Part shown: positions 1 through 10,709 of the stretch, in pieces
How the letters are laid out: the number at the start of each line of letters is the position of its first letter
Numbering within the stretch: position 1 is the first letter of the stretch
Source: Alteribacillus sp. YIM 98480
Lineage (GTDB): Bacteria; Bacillota; Bacilli; Bacillales; Marinococcaceae
Assembly (NCBI RefSeq): GCF_009765375.1
Contig: NZ_VTOK01000020.1
Location: forward strand, 1 to 64,000
DNA: 64,000 bases
Reading direction: 5' to 3'
Position numbers and translations under genes: made by a program
The notes under the pieces: generated by a model
Told to the model about the DNA's origin: nothing
Database searches by the model: none
Seen by the model: the letters and a program-made list of their open reading frames with translations, nothing else

Positions 1-135
1 TATCCTATACAAAGGGAAGCGCCTCGCAGGCTCAAACATTCGTTATGCAGTTTTGAGGGAGCAATCCCCTAATAAGAAAAGGATCGTTGAGATGTTGTCT
101 CCGATGAGGCTATAATCAAACGAATCCATCCAAAG
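1..135 (+). other. 23S-5S rRNA spacer (end of rrn operon)
   Basis: This stretch directly precedes the 5S gene. It has the 'gttatgcagttttgaggga' type sequence usual in Bacillus rRNA spacers. The typical 23S 3' end is not seen, so the 23S gene must end before the window. No tRNA fold is visible here. Confidence 0.55.
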
Positions 136-252
<117 letters not shown>

Positions 253-260
253 ACTAATGA

Positions 261-294
261 AAGCTGTCAGAATAAAATTCTGGCAGCTTTTTTG
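261..294 (+). terminator. rRNA operon terminator
   Basis: AGCTGTCAGAAT and ATTCTGGCAGCT form a 12-bp stem (one G-T pair) with a 3-nt loop, followed by a run of T. This is a strong intrinsic terminator right after 5S. Confidence 0.93.
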
Positions 295-303
295 GGTTCA
301 AAG

Positions 304-460
304 GTAAGAAATTATAAATATTTGGCGTTTCACATGTCTAGCGCAAGCGCCTACTCGCTCGAGATTCCTTCGTTCGTCAATGGAAAGCAAAGATCAGCTT
401 TCCATATGCCGACCCTCCAGGACTAGTCGCTCGTGTGCAAGGCGCTTGCGCTTTTCTTAT
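304..460 (+). repeat. Dispersed palindromic repeat, copy 1 of 3
   Basis: About 157 bp, near-identical to 22676-22832 and 56500-56657. The ends are inverted (TAAGAAA and TTTCTTA). Inside, AGCGCAAGCGCCT near the left pairs with AGGCGCTTGCGCT at the right, and GGAAAGC pairs with GCTTTCC in the middle. It begins about ten bases after the 5S terminator T-tract. This copy lacks one G in the 'ttcggttcg' segment and has 'cgtgtgcaagg' where the other two have 'cgtgagcaagg'. No reading frame is conserved among copies, so it is more likely a MITE-like element or structured RNA than a gene. Confidence 0.9.
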
Positions 461-1329
461 AAAAAACATAGTTGTGTTTTTATACTATCAATTGACTTCC
501 ACACTACCATATGGTTGCTTTAACACAGTATGTGTTGACTTTTGCCCTGTAACAAGACGTGAATTTAGAAGATGTACATTAGATCTGTCACCAGCAACAC
601 TACGTTCTTAGGCTTTTGGCTACACTAGCACGAAGCATATGCGTCCAGTAAAAATTCTTAACAGAACTTTCTTTTTTACAATGCTTGAACATTTATTAGA
701 AGGTCAATTTAAAGTGACAAGCAGAGCTTTTTATCTATTTTCTCATAAATCCCCGGTTAAATTCCCCTTCATATTTATCACTTTTTAATGATTGATTTTT
801 ACCCTAAAAACTGAAAGAGCTAACCATACAAAAAACTTGGCTTGCTGCCATGAATAAAGGAAATCTTCTAGATAAAGGTACTTCTACTAAAAATGCACAC
901 CGTCCTGTTTGCAACGTCGAGAAGTCACCACGTCGTGTGGAAGTACGTCTGTACGTTGGAAGCCTTAGTCATTTTTTATCCTTTGTTTCTTTAGCAAAGG
1001 GAAACTTTTCAGAAGTATAAAAAGGGAGTTGCGTCCTTAAAATCGAAGATATGAAGATATATAGTTACCAGACAAAACCTAAGAGATTCAAGGACACTCT
1101 TTGAGTTAAAGAAGCAGTATATCTAATGCGTCTTACGAACAGGAAATTAGAGTAGTTTATATTAGACACTTTGTCTTCAAACATAAGATTTTTTAACTGA
1201 AAAATGACAACTTTAGAAATATTTTTTTAGAGGAGATCCATCATTCATTCTTTGCATGTCTAGCTGTGTTAGTGGGTATAAGAAATAAAATATAATAATA
1301 TACATAGGCTTAAAAGCAGGGAGGGGGAA
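461..1329. other. Gene-free stretch between repeat copy 1 and the MgtC gene
   Basis: About 870 bp with no convincing coding frame on either strand, although short open stretches exist (for example near 485-605 on the minus strand, without a start). No tRNA, IS end or further copy of the repeats was recognised. Its base composition does not differ obviously from the surroundings. It may be decayed coding DNA, and it holds the promoter of the next gene, which I could not place with confidence. Confidence 0.6.
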
Positions 1330-2049
1330 ATGCATATGGATATGTGGCTCGATCAGGAAGCATATACAATAATAATTAGAATACTAGCAGCTGCATTTCT
1401 AGCTGGATTAATTGGAATAGAACGAGAATATAAACGACATCCTGCTGGTTTCCGAACACACCTGTTAGTTGGGACAGGGGCATGTTTAGTGATGGTTATG
1501 GCACTGTTTGGATTTCAGGAATACATGGAAGCAAATAAAGAAATTGTACGATATGACCCATCTCGCCTTGCTTCTTATGTGGTGAGCGGGGTCGGCTTTT
1601 TGGGTGCAGGAACTATTATCGTTCAAGGTGTTTCCATTAAAGGGCTAACAACTGCAGCGTCTATTTGGGTGGTAGCTGCGATAGGACTAGCTGCTGGAGC
1701 CGGAATGTTTTTTGCAGCTGTATTTACTACAATCGTTGTTTTACTGAGTTTATTTTTTCTTAATAATGTTGACCGTTTTTTTCGAACTTCTTCACGTCCT
1801 GAGAAAATAGAGGTTACTGTACAAAAAAATACATCGGTTTTATCATCATTAATAGAAATTTTGGAAGATAATGAAGTAATTATTAAAAAAGTGAATGGAA
1901 GCACAAAAGAAGGCAATGGCAAAGAAAGTAAATGTGTTTATGATCTGCATGTTCAATCTCCAAATGCCCTAAAGCGTTCCCAGCTTTATGAACAATTACT
2001 TTTGACAGAGGGGATCTTAGAAGTTGAAATGCAATTGGAAGAAGAATGA
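1330..2049 (+). CDS. MgtC/SapB family membrane protein
   Basis: This 239-residue protein has the MgtC/SapB signature: an early helix with G-x-E-R-E and P-A-G-x-R-T-H, then a segment with GVGFLGAGTI and KGLTTAASIW. Four to five hydrophobic helices fill residues 8-150. The C-terminal 80 residues form a soluble ACT-like tail. Members act in the cytoplasmic membrane and are linked to growth at low magnesium or to acid or antimicrobial stress; the precise activity is unsettled. GGGAGGGG lies only a few bases before the first ATG, so the ATG at 1336 or 1342 may be the true start. The gene stands alone between the rRNA operon and ctsR, an unusual place for it. Confidence 0.85.
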   Translation: MHMDMWLDQEAYTIIIRILAAAFLAGLIGIEREYKRHPAGFRTHLLVGTGACLVMVMALFGFQEYMEANKEIVRYDPSRLASYVVSGVGFLGAGTIIVQGVSIKGLTTAASIWVVAAIGLAAGAGMFFAAVFTTIVVLLSLFFLNNVDRFFRTSSRPEKIEVTVQKNTSVLSSLIEILEDNEVIIKKVNGSTKEGNGKESKCVYDLHVQSPNALKRSQLYEQLLLTEGILEVEMQLEEE

Positions 2050-2078
2050 TTAAAGATAACTTGGCTATAATGAGTAGT

Positions 2079-2115
2079 ACCGTCTGCTTGAAATTTGCAG
2101 GCGGTTGTATTATAT
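2079..2115 (+). terminator. Terminator of the MgtC-family gene
   Basis: ACCGTCTGC and GCAGGCGGT form a 9-bp stem (with a G-T pair), followed by a T-rich stretch. It overlaps the ctsR promoter, so the two genes are separated with almost no spare DNA. Confidence 0.7.
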
Positions 2116-2116
2116 T
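2088..2116 (+). promoter_or_regulatory. sigma-A promoter of the ctsR operon
   Basis: TTGAAA (2088-2093), a 17-bp spacer and TATATT (2111-2116). The expected start of transcription lies inside the CtsR operator. Confidence 0.75.
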
Positions 2117-2119
2117 TAT

Positions 2120-2142
2120 AGTCAAAGATAGTCAAGGTCAAA
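2120..2142 (+). promoter_or_regulatory. CtsR operator (tandem heptads)
   Basis: AGTCAAA, the spacer GAT, AGTCAAG and an overlapping GGTCAAA reproduce the known CtsR heptad-repeat operator (A/GGTCAAA-NAN-A/GGTCAAA), with a third half-site. It covers the predicted start of transcription, so bound CtsR would block its own operon, as in other Bacillales. Heat inactivation of CtsR and its phosphorylation or degradation through McsB and ClpCP would release it. Confidence 0.88.
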
Positions 2143-2184
2143 ACCTGAAGGGAACCGGCTTACAGCAGGAAGGGGGTTGTTTTC

Positions 2185-2649
2185 TTGCGTAATATTTCTG
2201 ATGTCATTGAAAATTATTTAAAAGAAATTCTCACACAAAGTGAGAAGGATTTAATTGAGATTAAACGAAGTGAGTTGGCTAAACGGTTTGAATGTGTTCC
2301 CTCTCAAATTAATTATGTGATAAGTACCCGTTTTACAACAGAAAAAGGGTACATTGTAGAAAGCAAAAGGGGCGGCGGTGGGTATATACGTATTTCAAGA
2401 GTGAAAATTGGTGACCATGCTGAGCTTATTGATCAATTAATCCATTTAATAAAAGAAGGAATTGATCAGGTCACAGCCGAAAGTATTATTATGCGTCTTT
2501 TTGAAGAGAATGCGATATCAAAAAGGGAAGCTAATATTATGCTTGCATCCGTACATCGTTCGATATTGTCCTTGCGTCATGCAGAAGATAGAGACTTTAT
2601 CCGGGCCAAAATGCTGAAAGCTATGCTTCACAGCTTACGTTATAAATGA
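2185..2649 (+). CDS. ctsR: Transcriptional repressor CtsR
   Basis: CtsR represses class III heat-shock genes (clpC operon, clpP, clpE) by binding tandem heptads, which are present just upstream. The 154-residue protein has an N-terminal winged helix-turn-helix (about residues 1-70, including RFECVPSQINYVISTRF and the wing with GGGGYIRI). A helical C-terminal domain is involved in dimerisation and control by McsB. The start is TTG at 2185, the only one that fits the AGGAAGGGGG ribosome-binding site; the length matches the family. It is the first gene of ctsR-mcsA-mcsB-clpC. Confidence 0.97.
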   Translation: MRNISDVIENYLKEILTQSEKDLIEIKRSELAKRFECVPSQINYVISTRFTTEKGYIVESKRGGGGYIRISRVKIGDHAELIDQLIHLIKEGIDQVTAESIIMRLFEENAISKREANIMLASVHRSILSLRHAEDRDFIRAKMLKAMLHSLRYK

Positions 2650-2679
2650 GTATATTAGCTGCGAAGGGAGGAGATGAAA

Positions 2680-3225
2680 ATGCTCTGTGAAGAATGTCAC
2701 CAGCGTCAGGCCACGTTGCATTTTACAAAAATCATAAACGGAAAAAAAGAAGAGATGCATCTTTGTGAGGAATGTGCACGCGATAAAGGAGAACATATCC
2801 CTGGCTCAAACAGCTATTCTATCCATGATTTATTATCGGGGTTGTTAAACTTTGAACAACCGATGGGGAATGGGGGGTCTCACCCTTCAAGGGCTTCTGT
2901 TCCAAAGCAGCTTGTTTGTGATTCTTGTGGGCTTTCATATGAACGCTTTGCAAAAACAGGAAGATTTGGATGCTCGCACTGCTATAAGGCGTTTGACCCA
3001 AAGCTTGACCCAATTTTTAAAAGGGTTCACAGTGGAAATGTGCGTCATGCTGGCAAAGTTCCAAAAAGAGCTGGCGGCCGAATGCAAATTCAAAATCAGA
3101 TAGATAAATTAAGAAAACAAATGCAGCAGCACATTGAACAAGAGGAATTTGAAGAAGCAGCTAAACTCCGCGACCAAATTCACGATTTAAATGAAAACAT
3201 ACGTGATGGAAAGGGGGATGCTTAA
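2680..3225 (+). CDS. mcsA: McsA, zinc-binding activator of the McsB arginine kinase
   Basis: McsA activates McsB and helps control CtsR. The N-terminus has two CxxC pairs (CEECH and CEECA), a second pair set follows in the middle (CDSC and CSHC), and a UVR-type coiled segment ends the protein (about residues 135-175, [15 protein letters not shown]). These are the family's zinc fingers and UVR motif. The start at 2680 (MLCEEC) lies 8 nt after GGGAGG. The ATG at 2674 would be only 2 nt away and is less likely. The stop codon overlaps the mcsB start as TAATG, implying translational coupling. Confidence 0.95.
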   Translation: MLCEECHQRQATLHFTKIINGKKEEMHLCEECARDKGEHIPGSNSYSIHDLLSGLLNFEQPMGNGGSHPSRASVPKQLVCDSCGLSYERFAKTGRFGCSHCYKAFDPKLDPIFKRVHSGNVRHAGKVPKRAGGRMQIQNQIDKLRKQMQQHIEQEEFEEAAKLRDQIHDLNENIRDGKGDA

Positions 3226-4298
3226 TGTCACTTCAACGTTTTATTTCAGAAGCGATCAGTCCGTGGATGAAAAAAGGTCCCGGTCCAGAAGGTGATATTG
3301 TTTTAAGTACAAGGATCCGACTAGCAAGAAACTTGGAAAATTACCCCTTTCCGATAGTGGCTTCTGAGGAATCGGCAAACACGATGCTTCACTACACTTC
3401 AAAAGAACTGGCAAAGGATCCATATCAATATGTTGGAAATCTAGAAGTATTAAAAATGGATGATATTTCTTCCAATGAAAAAAGAGTATTAGTAGAAAAG
3501 CATTTGATCAGCCCGCATTTGGCAGAAAAAGCACAACATGGTGCTGTAATGCTGAGTGAAGATGAGTCTGTTAGTATCATGCTTAATGAAGAAGATCATA
3601 TAAGACTGCAGTGCTTATTCAGGGGTTTTCAATTAAATGAAAGTCTAGTTTTATCTAACGGCTTAGATGATTGGATTGAAGAAAAAGTAACATATGCTTT
3701 CGATGAGAAGAGAGGATTTTTAACAAGTTGTCCAACAAACGTTGGAACAGGTATGAGAGCTTCAGTTATGATGCATCTTCCTGCACTCGTTATGACCCAG
3801 CAGCTCAATCGTATATTACCTGCGATTAATCAGTTGGGGCTTGTGGTAAGAGGTATTTATGGAGAAGGAAGCGAAACATTAGGGAATTTATTCCAAATTT
3901 CAAACCAAATGACATTAGGTAAATCAGAAGAAGATATTGTCGAAGATCTCAGAGGCGTGGTGATGCAGTTAATTCAACAGGAGCGTTATGCGAGAGAAGA
4001 GTTAATACGTACTTCAAAAATTCAAATAGAGGATAAAGTATTTCGTTCTTTCGGACTGCTGACAAATAGCCGGGTGATGGAGTCAAAAGAAGCAGCAAAA
4101 AGACTGTCAGATGTTAGATTAGGGATTGACCTTGATTTAATCCAAGGGATTTCGGGTAATATTTTAAATGAACTAATGATTTTAACTCAGCCTGGTTTTC
4201 TGCAGCAGTATGCAGGTAAAGGTCTTACACCGGATGAGCGTGATGTGAGACGGGCGGCGTTGATTCGTGAGAGAATGAACTTAGAGAGAGAAGAATAA
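3225..4298 (+). CDS. mcsB: Protein-arginine kinase McsB
   Basis: McsB phosphorylates arginines on unfolded or damaged proteins and so marks them for ClpC-ClpP degradation; it also inactivates CtsR. The 357-residue protein is the bacterial relative of creatine and arginine kinases. Visible family features are the nucleotide-binding [16 protein letters not shown] (about residues 28-43), the [13 protein letters not shown] segment around residues 170-182 with the catalytic cysteine region, and the RGIYGEGSE loop around residue 209. It overlaps mcsA by one base and is followed by clpC after 23 nt. Confidence 0.97.
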   Translation: MSLQRFISEAISPWMKKGPGPEGDIVLSTRIRLARNLENYPFPIVASEESANTMLHYTSKELAKDPYQYVGNLEVLKMDDISSNEKRVLVEKHLISPHLAEKAQHGAVMLSEDESVSIMLNEEDHIRLQCLFRGFQLNESLVLSNGLDDWIEEKVTYAFDEKRGFLTSCPTNVGTGMRASVMMHLPALVMTQQLNRILPAINQLGLVVRGIYGEGSETLGNLFQISNQMTLGKSEEDIVEDLRGVVMQLIQQERYAREELIRTSKIQIEDKVFRSFGLLTNSRVMESKEAAKRLSDVRLGIDLDLIQGISGNILNELMILTQPGFLQQYAGKGLTPDERDVRRAALIRERMNLEREE

Positions 4299-4321
4299 GC
4301 AAATTTTGGAGGTGCGCATAT

Positions 4322-6772
4322 ATGATGTTTGGAAGGTTTACAGAACGAGCGCAAAAGGTATTAGCCTTGGCTCAAGAAGAAGCGATCCGTCTTGGGCATA
4401 ATAATATAGGTACAGAACATATTCTGCTAGGGTTAATTCGTGAAGGCGAAGGAATTGCAGCAAAAGCACTGCAAGCACTTAATCTTGGCTCAGAGCAAAT
4501 CCAAAAAGAAGTGGAGTCTTTAATTGGAACAGGTCAAGAAGGCTCTAAGACCATCCATTATACTCCACGGGCTAAAAAAGTTATTGAATTGTCCATGGAT
4601 GAGGCTAGAAAGCTTGGTCATTCATATGTAGGGACAGAACATATTTTGTTAGGATTAATACGTGAAGGCGAGGGAGTGGCTGCAAGAGTACTAAACAATC
4701 TTGGAGTCAGCTTAAATAAGGCTAGACAGCAAGTGTTGCAGCTGCTTGGGAGCAATGAAGCATCTACCTCTAATCACCAGCAAGCTTCTGGAGCCGGCTC
4801 TTCTAATGCTAATACACCGACTCTAGATAGTTTAGCGAGAGACTTAACTGCAGTTGCTAAGGAAGAAGGGCTTGATCCAGTAATCGGCCGCAGCAAAGAA
4901 ATTGAACGAGTTATTCAAGTGTTGAGCCGTCGTACAAAAAACAATCCAGTATTAATCGGGGAGCCGGGGGTCGGTAAAACGGCAGTTGCAGAAGGGCTTG
5001 CCCAATCCATTATTTCAAATGAAGTGCCGGAAATTCTTAGAAATAAACGCGTGATGACCCTTGATATGGGTACAGTAGTGGCAGGAACCAAATACCGTGG
5101 CGAGTTTGAAGATCGTTTGAAAAAAGTAATGGAAGAAATTCGACAAGCAGGTAATGTGATACTGTTTATTGACGAACTTCACACTTTAATCGGTGCAGGC
5201 GGAGCCGAAGGGGCTATTGATGCTTCGAATATTTTAAAACCATCACTTGCTCGTGGAGAATTGCAGTGCATTGGAGCTACAACGCTAGATGAATACCGTA
5301 AGTATATTGAAAAAGATGCTGCCTTAGAACGCCGCTTTCAGCCTATTCAAGTGGATGAACCGACTACCGAAGAGTCTATTCAAATTCTGGCAGGCCTTCG
5401 CGATAGGTATGAAGCACACCACCGAGTTACCATCACCGATGAAGCTATTGCTGAAGCCGTTAAACTTTCTGACCGTTATATCTCGGATCGTTTCCTGCCA
5501 GACAAAGCGATTGACTTAATTGATGAAGCTGGGTCAAAAGTACGGCTTCGTTCCTACACGGCGCCGCCAAATTTAAAAGAGCTAGAGCAGAAGCTAGAAG
5601 AAACACGGAAAGAAAAAGATGCCTCTGTTCAAAGTCAGGAGTTTGAAAAAGCAGCTTCCTTACGTGATAGTGAACAACGGCTTCGTGAAGAATTGGATAA
5701 GATGAAAAACGAGTGGAAAGAAAAACAAGGACAGGAAAATACGGAGGTTACTCCAGAAGATATTGCTCAAGTTGTAGCTAGTTGGACGGGGATACCTGTC
5801 TCTAAGCTTGCTGAAGAAGAAACAGATCGTCTTCTTAAAATGGAAGATATTTTACACAGTCGTGTCATTGGCCAGGAAGAGGCGGTAAATGCAATTTCTA
5901 AAGCAATCCGCCGTGCTCGTGCAGGTTTAAAAGATCCAAAACGCCCGATAGGTTCTTTTATTTTCCTGGGGCCTACTGGTGTCGGGAAAACAGAATTAGC
6001 CCGAGCTGTTGCTGAGACATTATTTGGCGACGAAGATTCGGTTATTCGTATAGATATGTCTGAATACATGGAAAAACATGCGACCAGCCGTCTTGTAGGT
6101 TCCCCTCCTGGTTATGTAGGATTTGAGGAAGGCGGCCAGTTAACGGAAAAAGTTAGACGTCATCCATATTCCGTTATTCTGCTTGATGAAGTAGAGAAAG
6201 CCCACCCAGAAGTGTTCAATATCCTTCTCCAAGTTCTTGAGGATGGTTTTCTCACCGATTCCAAAGGACGCCGCGTTGATTTTCGAAATACCGCAATTAT
6301 CATGACATCCAATGTGGGGGCTAGTCTGCTAAGACGTAATAAAAATGTGGGCTTTACCACACAATCAGAGGGAGAAAAGTTTCAGGACATGCGGGATAAA
6401 GTAATGGGAGAATTAAAAAATACATTCCGTCCTGAATTTTTAAATCGTTTGGATGAAATTATTGTCTTCCACAGTCTTGAAAAAGAGCATATTAAGAAAA
6501 TCGTGGTGCTTATGGCAGAACAATTACAAAAACGTTTGGCCGAACAGGGTATCAATGTTGAATTAACAGAAGAAGCTCAGAATAAAATTTCTGATGAAGG
6601 ATTTGACCCTGAGTATGGTGCTCGTCCATTGCGTCGCGCTCTGCAAAAGCAAGTCGAAGACCGTTTGTCAGAAGAACTTCTTCGCGGAAAGATTCAAAAA
6701 GGTGATACGGCAGTGATCGATGTGAAAAACGATGACTATGTCGTTGAAACGAAAACAGGAGCTAGAACGTAA
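4322..6772 (+). CDS. clpC: ATP-dependent Clp protease ATP-binding subunit ClpC
   Basis: ClpC is the Hsp100 unfoldase that feeds substrates, including arginine-phosphorylated proteins, to ClpP. The 816-residue chain shows the Clp-N double repeat (about residues 1-145, two copies of [15 protein letters not shown]). It also has a first AAA+ module with Walker A GEPGVGKT near residue 212, a UVR-bearing middle coiled coil (about 410-470), and a second AAA+ module with GPTGVGKT near residue 552. A D2-small domain ends the protein. GGAGGTG lies 7 nt before the first of two adjacent ATGs. It is the last gene of the CtsR-controlled operon and is followed by a terminator. Confidence 0.98.
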   Translation: MMFGRFTERAQKVLALAQEEAIRLGHNNIGTEHILLGLIREGEGIAAKALQALNLGSEQIQKEVESLIGTGQEGSKTIHYTPRAKKVIELSMDEARKLGHSYVGTEHILLGLIREGEGVAARVLNNLGVSLNKARQQVLQLLGSNEASTSNHQQASGAGSSNANTPTLDSLARDLTAVAKEEGLDPVIGRSKEIERVIQVLSRRTKNNPVLIGEPGVGKTAVAEGLAQSIISNEVPEILRNKRVMTLDMGTVVAGTKYRGEFEDRLKKVMEEIRQAGNVILFIDELHTLIGAGGAEGAIDASNILKPSLARGELQCIGATTLDEYRKYIEKDAALERRFQPIQVDEPTTEESIQILAGLRDRYEAHHRVTITDEAIAEAVKLSDRYISDRFLPDKAIDLIDEAGSKVRLRSYTAPPNLKELEQKLEETRKEKDASVQSQEFEKAASLRDSEQRLREELDKMKNEWKEKQGQENTEVTPEDIAQVVASWTGIPVSKLAEEETDRLLKMEDILHSRVIGQEEAVNAISKAIRRARAGLKDPKRPIGSFIFLGPTGVGKTELARAVAETLFGDEDSVIRIDMSEYMEKHATSRLVGSPPGYVGFEEGGQLTEKVRRHPYSVILLDEVEKAHPEVFNILLQVLEDGFLTDSKGRRVDFRNTAIIMTSNVGASLLRRNKNVGFTTQSEGEKFQDMRDKVMGELKNTFRPEFLNRLDEIIVFHSLEKEHIKKIVVLMAEQLQKRLAEQGINVELTEEAQNKISDEGFDPEYGARPLRRALQKQVEDRLSEELLRGKIQKGDTAVIDVKNDDYVVETKTGART

Positions 6773-6786
6773 ATACGTTAAGCGGT

Positions 6787-6822
6787 AAGACTGTCCGATA
6801 TTATTTTCGGACAGTCTTTTTC
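6787..6822 (+). terminator. Terminator of the ctsR-clpC operon
   Basis: AAGACTGTCCGA pairs with TCGGACAGTCTT around a short AT-rich loop and runs into TTTTT. Confidence 0.95.
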
Positions 6823-6895
6823 ACCCAATTTCTGTTACTTTTTCGTGGTAAAATAGAAGGTGGTATACATAAGTTAAAGTGAGGGTAAAAAAAGT

Positions 6896-8293
6896 ATGGC
6901 GAAACAAAAATCAAAATTTGTTTGTCAAGAATGCGGATATGAATCAAGAAAATGGATGGGGCGCTGTCCTGGCTGTAACCAATGGAATACCATGGTAGAG
7001 GAGTTAGAGGGGCCATCAGTTAAAAGTGGAGGAAGGAAATCATTAAGCACTTCACCAGATGGAACCCGCCAAAAACCACAACCCATTACAAATGTAACTG
7101 GGGAACGTGAACCAAGAATAGATACTTCCTTAAAAGAGCTTAATCGCGTACTTGGAGGAGGAATCGTGCCTGGATCATTAGTACTTGTAGGGGGGGATCC
7201 GGGAATTGGTAAGTCCACTCTTCTTTTACAAATGACAGCCATTTTAGCAGCTCGTGATCATAAAGTGTTATATATATCAGGAGAAGAATCAATAAAACAG
7301 ACAAAATTACGTGCCGATCGACTCGGGGCACATTCTGATAAACTATATGTATTTGCTGAGACAGATATGGATTTAATCGAAAATGCCATTGATCAAATAC
7401 TACCTACACTAGTTGTTATTGATTCAATCCAAACAGTACACCAGGCCGGGGTTACCTCTGCTCCTGGAAGCGTTGCGCAAGTCAGGGAATCAACTTCTAT
7501 GTTTATGAGAATTGCCAAAACACGAGGCATCGCTGTTTTTATTGTAGGTCATGTAACAAAACAAGGCTCCATTGCAGGTCCAAAAATGCTAGAACATATG
7601 GTGGACTCGGTATTGTATTTTGAAGGAGAACGCCATCACACTTACAGGATGTTACGTGCAGTAAAAAACCGTTTTGGATCAACAAACGAGCTAGGCATTT
7701 TTGAAATGAAAGAAATGGGATTAAAAGAAGTGAAAAATCCATCTGAAATTTTTTTAGAAGATCGAACAGAAGGAAGCTCTGGTTCTATTGTAGTTGCTTC
7801 CCTTGAAGGCACACGCCCGGTTCTAGTCGAATTGCAGGCGCTAATAGCTCCTTCTAGTTTTGCCAATCCGAAAAGAACCTCTACAGGGGTGGACCAAAAC
7901 CGAATTGCATTATTAATGGCAGTATTAGAAAAAAGGTTAGGAATGCTTCTGCAAAATCAGGACGCATATATTAATGTCGCTGGCGGTGTGAAACTTGATG
8001 AGCCTGCAATTGATCTTGGTATTGCTATTTGTATTGCTTCAAGTTTTCGAAACCATACAACAAATCCCACAGACGTAGTGATCGGAGAAATCGGCCTGAC
8101 AGGAGAAATAAGACGGGTCGCTAGAATTGAAGAAAGAATTCAGGAGGCAGCAAAACTAGGTTTTAAAAGAGCAATTATACCTGAAAAAAACATGGATGGA
8201 TGGACGTCTCCTGACCAGATGGAAGTTGTGGGAGTAACAACATTAGAAGAAGCGCTGGATATTACACTGGAGGGGAAAGCACCGTCTTGGTAA
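6896..8293 (+). CDS. radA: DNA repair protein RadA
   Basis: RadA (Sms) is a RecA-like ATPase that processes recombination intermediates and drives branch migration. The 465-residue protein has an N-terminal four-cysteine zinc finger (C10, C13, C24, C27), Walker [10 protein letters not shown] near residues 100-108, the RadA-specific KNRFGSTNE motif near residue 258, and a C-terminal Lon-protease-like domain (about 300-455). In Bacillaceae it is a regular neighbour of disA, which follows after 30 nt, probably in one transcript. Confidence 0.98.
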   Translation: MAKQKSKFVCQECGYESRKWMGRCPGCNQWNTMVEELEGPSVKSGGRKSLSTSPDGTRQKPQPITNVTGEREPRIDTSLKELNRVLGGGIVPGSLVLVGGDPGIGKSTLLLQMTAILAARDHKVLYISGEESIKQTKLRADRLGAHSDKLYVFAETDMDLIENAIDQILPTLVVIDSIQTVHQAGVTSAPGSVAQVRESTSMFMRIAKTRGIAVFIVGHVTKQGSIAGPKMLEHMVDSVLYFEGERHHTYRMLRAVKNRFGSTNELGIFEMKEMGLKEVKNPSEIFLEDRTEGSSGSIVVASLEGTRPVLVELQALIAPSSFANPKRTSTGVDQNRIALLMAVLEKRLGMLLQNQDAYINVAGGVKLDEPAIDLGIAICIASSFRNHTTNPTDVVIGEIGLTGEIRRVARIEERIQEAAKLGFKRAIIPEKNMDGWTSPDQMEVVGVTTLEEALDITLEGKAPSW

Positions 8294-8323
8294 TCGCGCT
8301 GGTCATCAAAAGGAGGAAAAGAA

Positions 8324-9397
8324 ATGCTAGATAAACAACGTGACTCATTCATTCGAGAAGTACTGCATTTCGTTGCCCCCGGCACCCCCCTTCGTGATGG
8401 TATAGATAACGTTTTGCGGGCTAATACGGGTGGTTTGATCGTTCTTGGCTATTCAGAAAAAATAAAAAGTATTGTGGACGGAGGTTTTTTTATTAATTGT
8501 CCTTTTACTCCAGCTTATTTATATGAACTAGCAAAGATGGACGGGGCCATTATTTTAAGTGAAAAAGGCGAGCGTATCCTCTATGCGAATACACAGCTCG
8601 TTCCTGATAACACCATTGTTTCCAACGAGACAGGAATACGGCATCGTACAGCCGAAAGAGTTGCTAAACAAACAGGAAATCTTGTCATTTCTATTTCACA
8701 GCGTCGTCAAATTATTACATTGTATAAAGGGGCATACCGATACTCTCTCAAAGATATGGAAATGATTTTAACGAAAGCAAATCAGGCCGTACAAACCCTC
8801 GAAAAGTACAAAGCGGTGCTTGACCAGAGCTTGACCAATCTGGGGGCGCTGGAATTTGAAGAGCTGGTTACTTTCCAGGAAGTGGCACAAGTCATTCACC
8901 GAATTGAACTGGTTATGCGAATAAAATATGAAATCTTAAACTACGTGATGGAACTGGGAAATGAAGGGCGTTTAATAGCCATGCAGCTCAATGAATTAGT
9001 TTCTAACTTAGAAAAGGAGACGTACCAATTAATAAAAGATTATATTGCAGATTCCAGTAATGACCCGGAAGCAATTATTCAAAAGTTAAAACAAATGACA
9101 AATGAAGAACTTATGGATGACACCGTAATTATGAGATTGCTTGGTTATTCTCAGCGAACTAATTCTTACGAGCAGTCTGTTTCTCCAAGAGGATATAGAA
9201 TATTGCATAAAATTCAGCGTCTTCCAGCTGGAATAATTAACAACTTGATTCACCGGTTTGAAAACTTAGGAGGAATAATGAAAGCTTCTATTGAAGAACT
9301 GGATGAAGTACAGGGAATAGGCAGAACCCGTGCCAAAAAGATAAAAGAGGGACTAAGCCGTATTCAGGAACAGTTATTTATCGACCGGCATATATAG
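8324..9397 (+). CDS. disA: DNA integrity scanning diadenylate cyclase DisA
   Basis: DisA makes cyclic di-AMP from two ATP and scans DNA for lesions or branched structures. In the 357-residue protein the N-terminal DAC domain carries DGA (residues 73-75) and RHR (106-108), the two motifs that form the active site. A helical linker follows. The C-terminus has a helix-hairpin-helix DNA-binding domain ([10 protein letters not shown] near residue 335). GGAGG precedes the ATG at normal distance. Pairing with radA fits the reported control of DisA by RadA. Confidence 0.98.
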   Translation: MLDKQRDSFIREVLHFVAPGTPLRDGIDNVLRANTGGLIVLGYSEKIKSIVDGGFFINCPFTPAYLYELAKMDGAIILSEKGERILYANTQLVPDNTIVSNETGIRHRTAERVAKQTGNLVISISQRRQIITLYKGAYRYSLKDMEMILTKANQAVQTLEKYKAVLDQSLTNLGALEFEELVTFQEVAQVIHRIELVMRIKYEILNYVMELGNEGRLIAMQLNELVSNLEKETYQLIKDYIADSSNDPEAIIQKLKQMTNEELMDDTVIMRLLGYSQRTNSYEQSVSPRGYRILHKIQRLPAGIINNLIHRFENLGGIMKASIEELDEVQGIGRTRAKKIKEGLSRIQEQLFIDRHI

Positions 9398-9428
9398 ATT
9401 ACATCTGACCACTCTCAATAAAAAGAGA

Positions 9429-9457
9429 TTGACGTTACAATTTGTTCACGATACAAT
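9429..9457 (+). promoter_or_regulatory. sigma-A promoter upstream of yacL
   Basis: TTGACG (9429-9434), a 17-bp spacer and TACAAT (9452-9457). It would give a 5' leader of about 145 nt. A second TATAAT at 9580-9585, much closer to the gene, has only a weak -35 box. Confidence 0.7.
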
Positions 9458-9608
9458 GAAAATTTATTAAAAACTATGACAATCTCATAAAAATTTGCTA
9501 CATTAATAATAAACGCTCCCATAAAAAGTAAGTTATTGGGTGGTTGCAGTTTCATAGGTTTTAAAATAAAGTATTTGTCTATAATAGAGTAAAGGAGGTG
9601 CATGTAAG

Positions 9609-10700
9609 GTGTTAAAAAGGATAGTACAGTTGTTTTTTATACTTGCCGGGGCTACACTCGGATTTATTTTTATACCGGAATTTATTTCTTTATTGGATTA
9701 TAGCTCTTTTCCTGAGTGGCTCGGTAATCCTTATGTCGGCGGTCTTATCGGCGCAGTTATTCTCTTTTTGTCTACATTCTGGTTTGCAGATTATATCGTG
9801 AATGGCATGAGAGTACTAGAGGAAATGATTGTTAAAGCACCAGTGACAGACGTATTATTTGGTACACTTGGATTAGTTTTTGGATTACTTGTTGCTTTTC
9901 TTATCGGCATTCCTTTAAACTCCGTAGATTTTCCGGTAATCAGTTCCGTCTTGCCTATTTTCATCACATTTTTTCTTGGATATTTTGGCTTCCAGGTAGG
10001 GTTTAAAAAACGAGATGAACTTATGAACCTATTTCCAGCAAGCCGTGTTGCAGCTAAAAAAAGGGAAGAAACAGGGCAAATTTCAAACCAATCCAAAGTA
10101 AAGATTCTTGATACTAGTGTAATTATAGACGGACGTATTGCAGATGTTTGCCAGACTGGTTTTATTGAAGGTACTTTAGTTATACCCGAATTTGTATTAG
10201 AAGAACTCCAACATATTGCTGATTCCTCTGATGTGTTGAAACGAAACCGAGGACGCCGAGGTCTTGATATTTTAAACCGTGTTCAAAAGGAATTGGCTGT
10301 TGAAGTTGAAATTTATGAAGGAGATTTTGAAGACATACAAGAAGTTGACAGCAAGTTGGTGAAGCTGGCCAAGGTTAGACAAGGAATGGTCGTAACCAAC
10401 GATTTTAATCTCAATAAAGTTTGTGATCTGCAAGGTGTAGAAGTCTTAAACATTAATGATCTTGCAAATGCTGTTAAGCCCGTTGTTTTGCCAGGCGAAG
10501 AAATGAATGTTCAAGTAATAAAAGACGGAAAAGAGCAAAACCAAGGAGTTGCCTACCTTGATGACGGTACGATGATCGTTGTTGAAGGCGGACGCGATTA
10601 TATAGGTGAAACGATTGAAGTTGTGGTAACAAGTGTTTTGCAAACAAGCGCTGGACGAATGATTTTTGCAAAACCTAAATTAATGGAGAAAGCACTTTAA
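9609..10700 (+). CDS. yacL: PIN/TRAM domain membrane protein YacL
   Basis: This 363-residue protein has four hydrophobic segments in its first 140 residues. A PIN-type nuclease domain follows (about residues 165-290), opening with ILDTSVIIDGRI and holding acidic residues such as VVTNDFNLNKV. A TRAM domain closes the chain (about 295-355). PIN domains often cleave RNA and TRAM domains bind RNA. The role of YacL is not established, so an RNA-related activity at the membrane is inference. The start is GTG, 8 nt after GGAGGTG. A terminator follows. Confidence 0.92.
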   Translation: MLKRIVQLFFILAGATLGFIFIPEFISLLDYSSFPEWLGNPYVGGLIGAVILFLSTFWFADYIVNGMRVLEEMIVKAPVTDVLFGTLGLVFGLLVAFLIGIPLNSVDFPVISSVLPIFITFFLGYFGFQVGFKKRDELMNLFPASRVAAKKREETGQISNQSKVKILDTSVIIDGRIADVCQTGFIEGTLVIPEFVLEELQHIADSSDVLKRNRGRRGLDILNRVQKELAVEVEIYEGDFEDIQEVDSKLVKLAKVRQGMVVTNDFNLNKVCDLQGVEVLNINDLANAVKPVVLPGEEMNVQVIKDGKEQNQGVAYLDDGTMIVVEGGRDYIGETIEVVVTSVLQTSAGRMIFAKPKLMEKAL

Positions 10701-10709
10701 TTTATATAC

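Noticed and set aside
304-460. Repeat copy 1 as a riboswitch or tRNA-like leader
   Set aside because: It lies after a terminator, has no downstream gene in reach and recurs elsewhere unlinked to any common gene.
1883-2125. Minus-strand frame at the end of the MgtC gene
   Set aside because: It overlaps a real gene, its terminator and the ctsR promoter; no recognisable protein.
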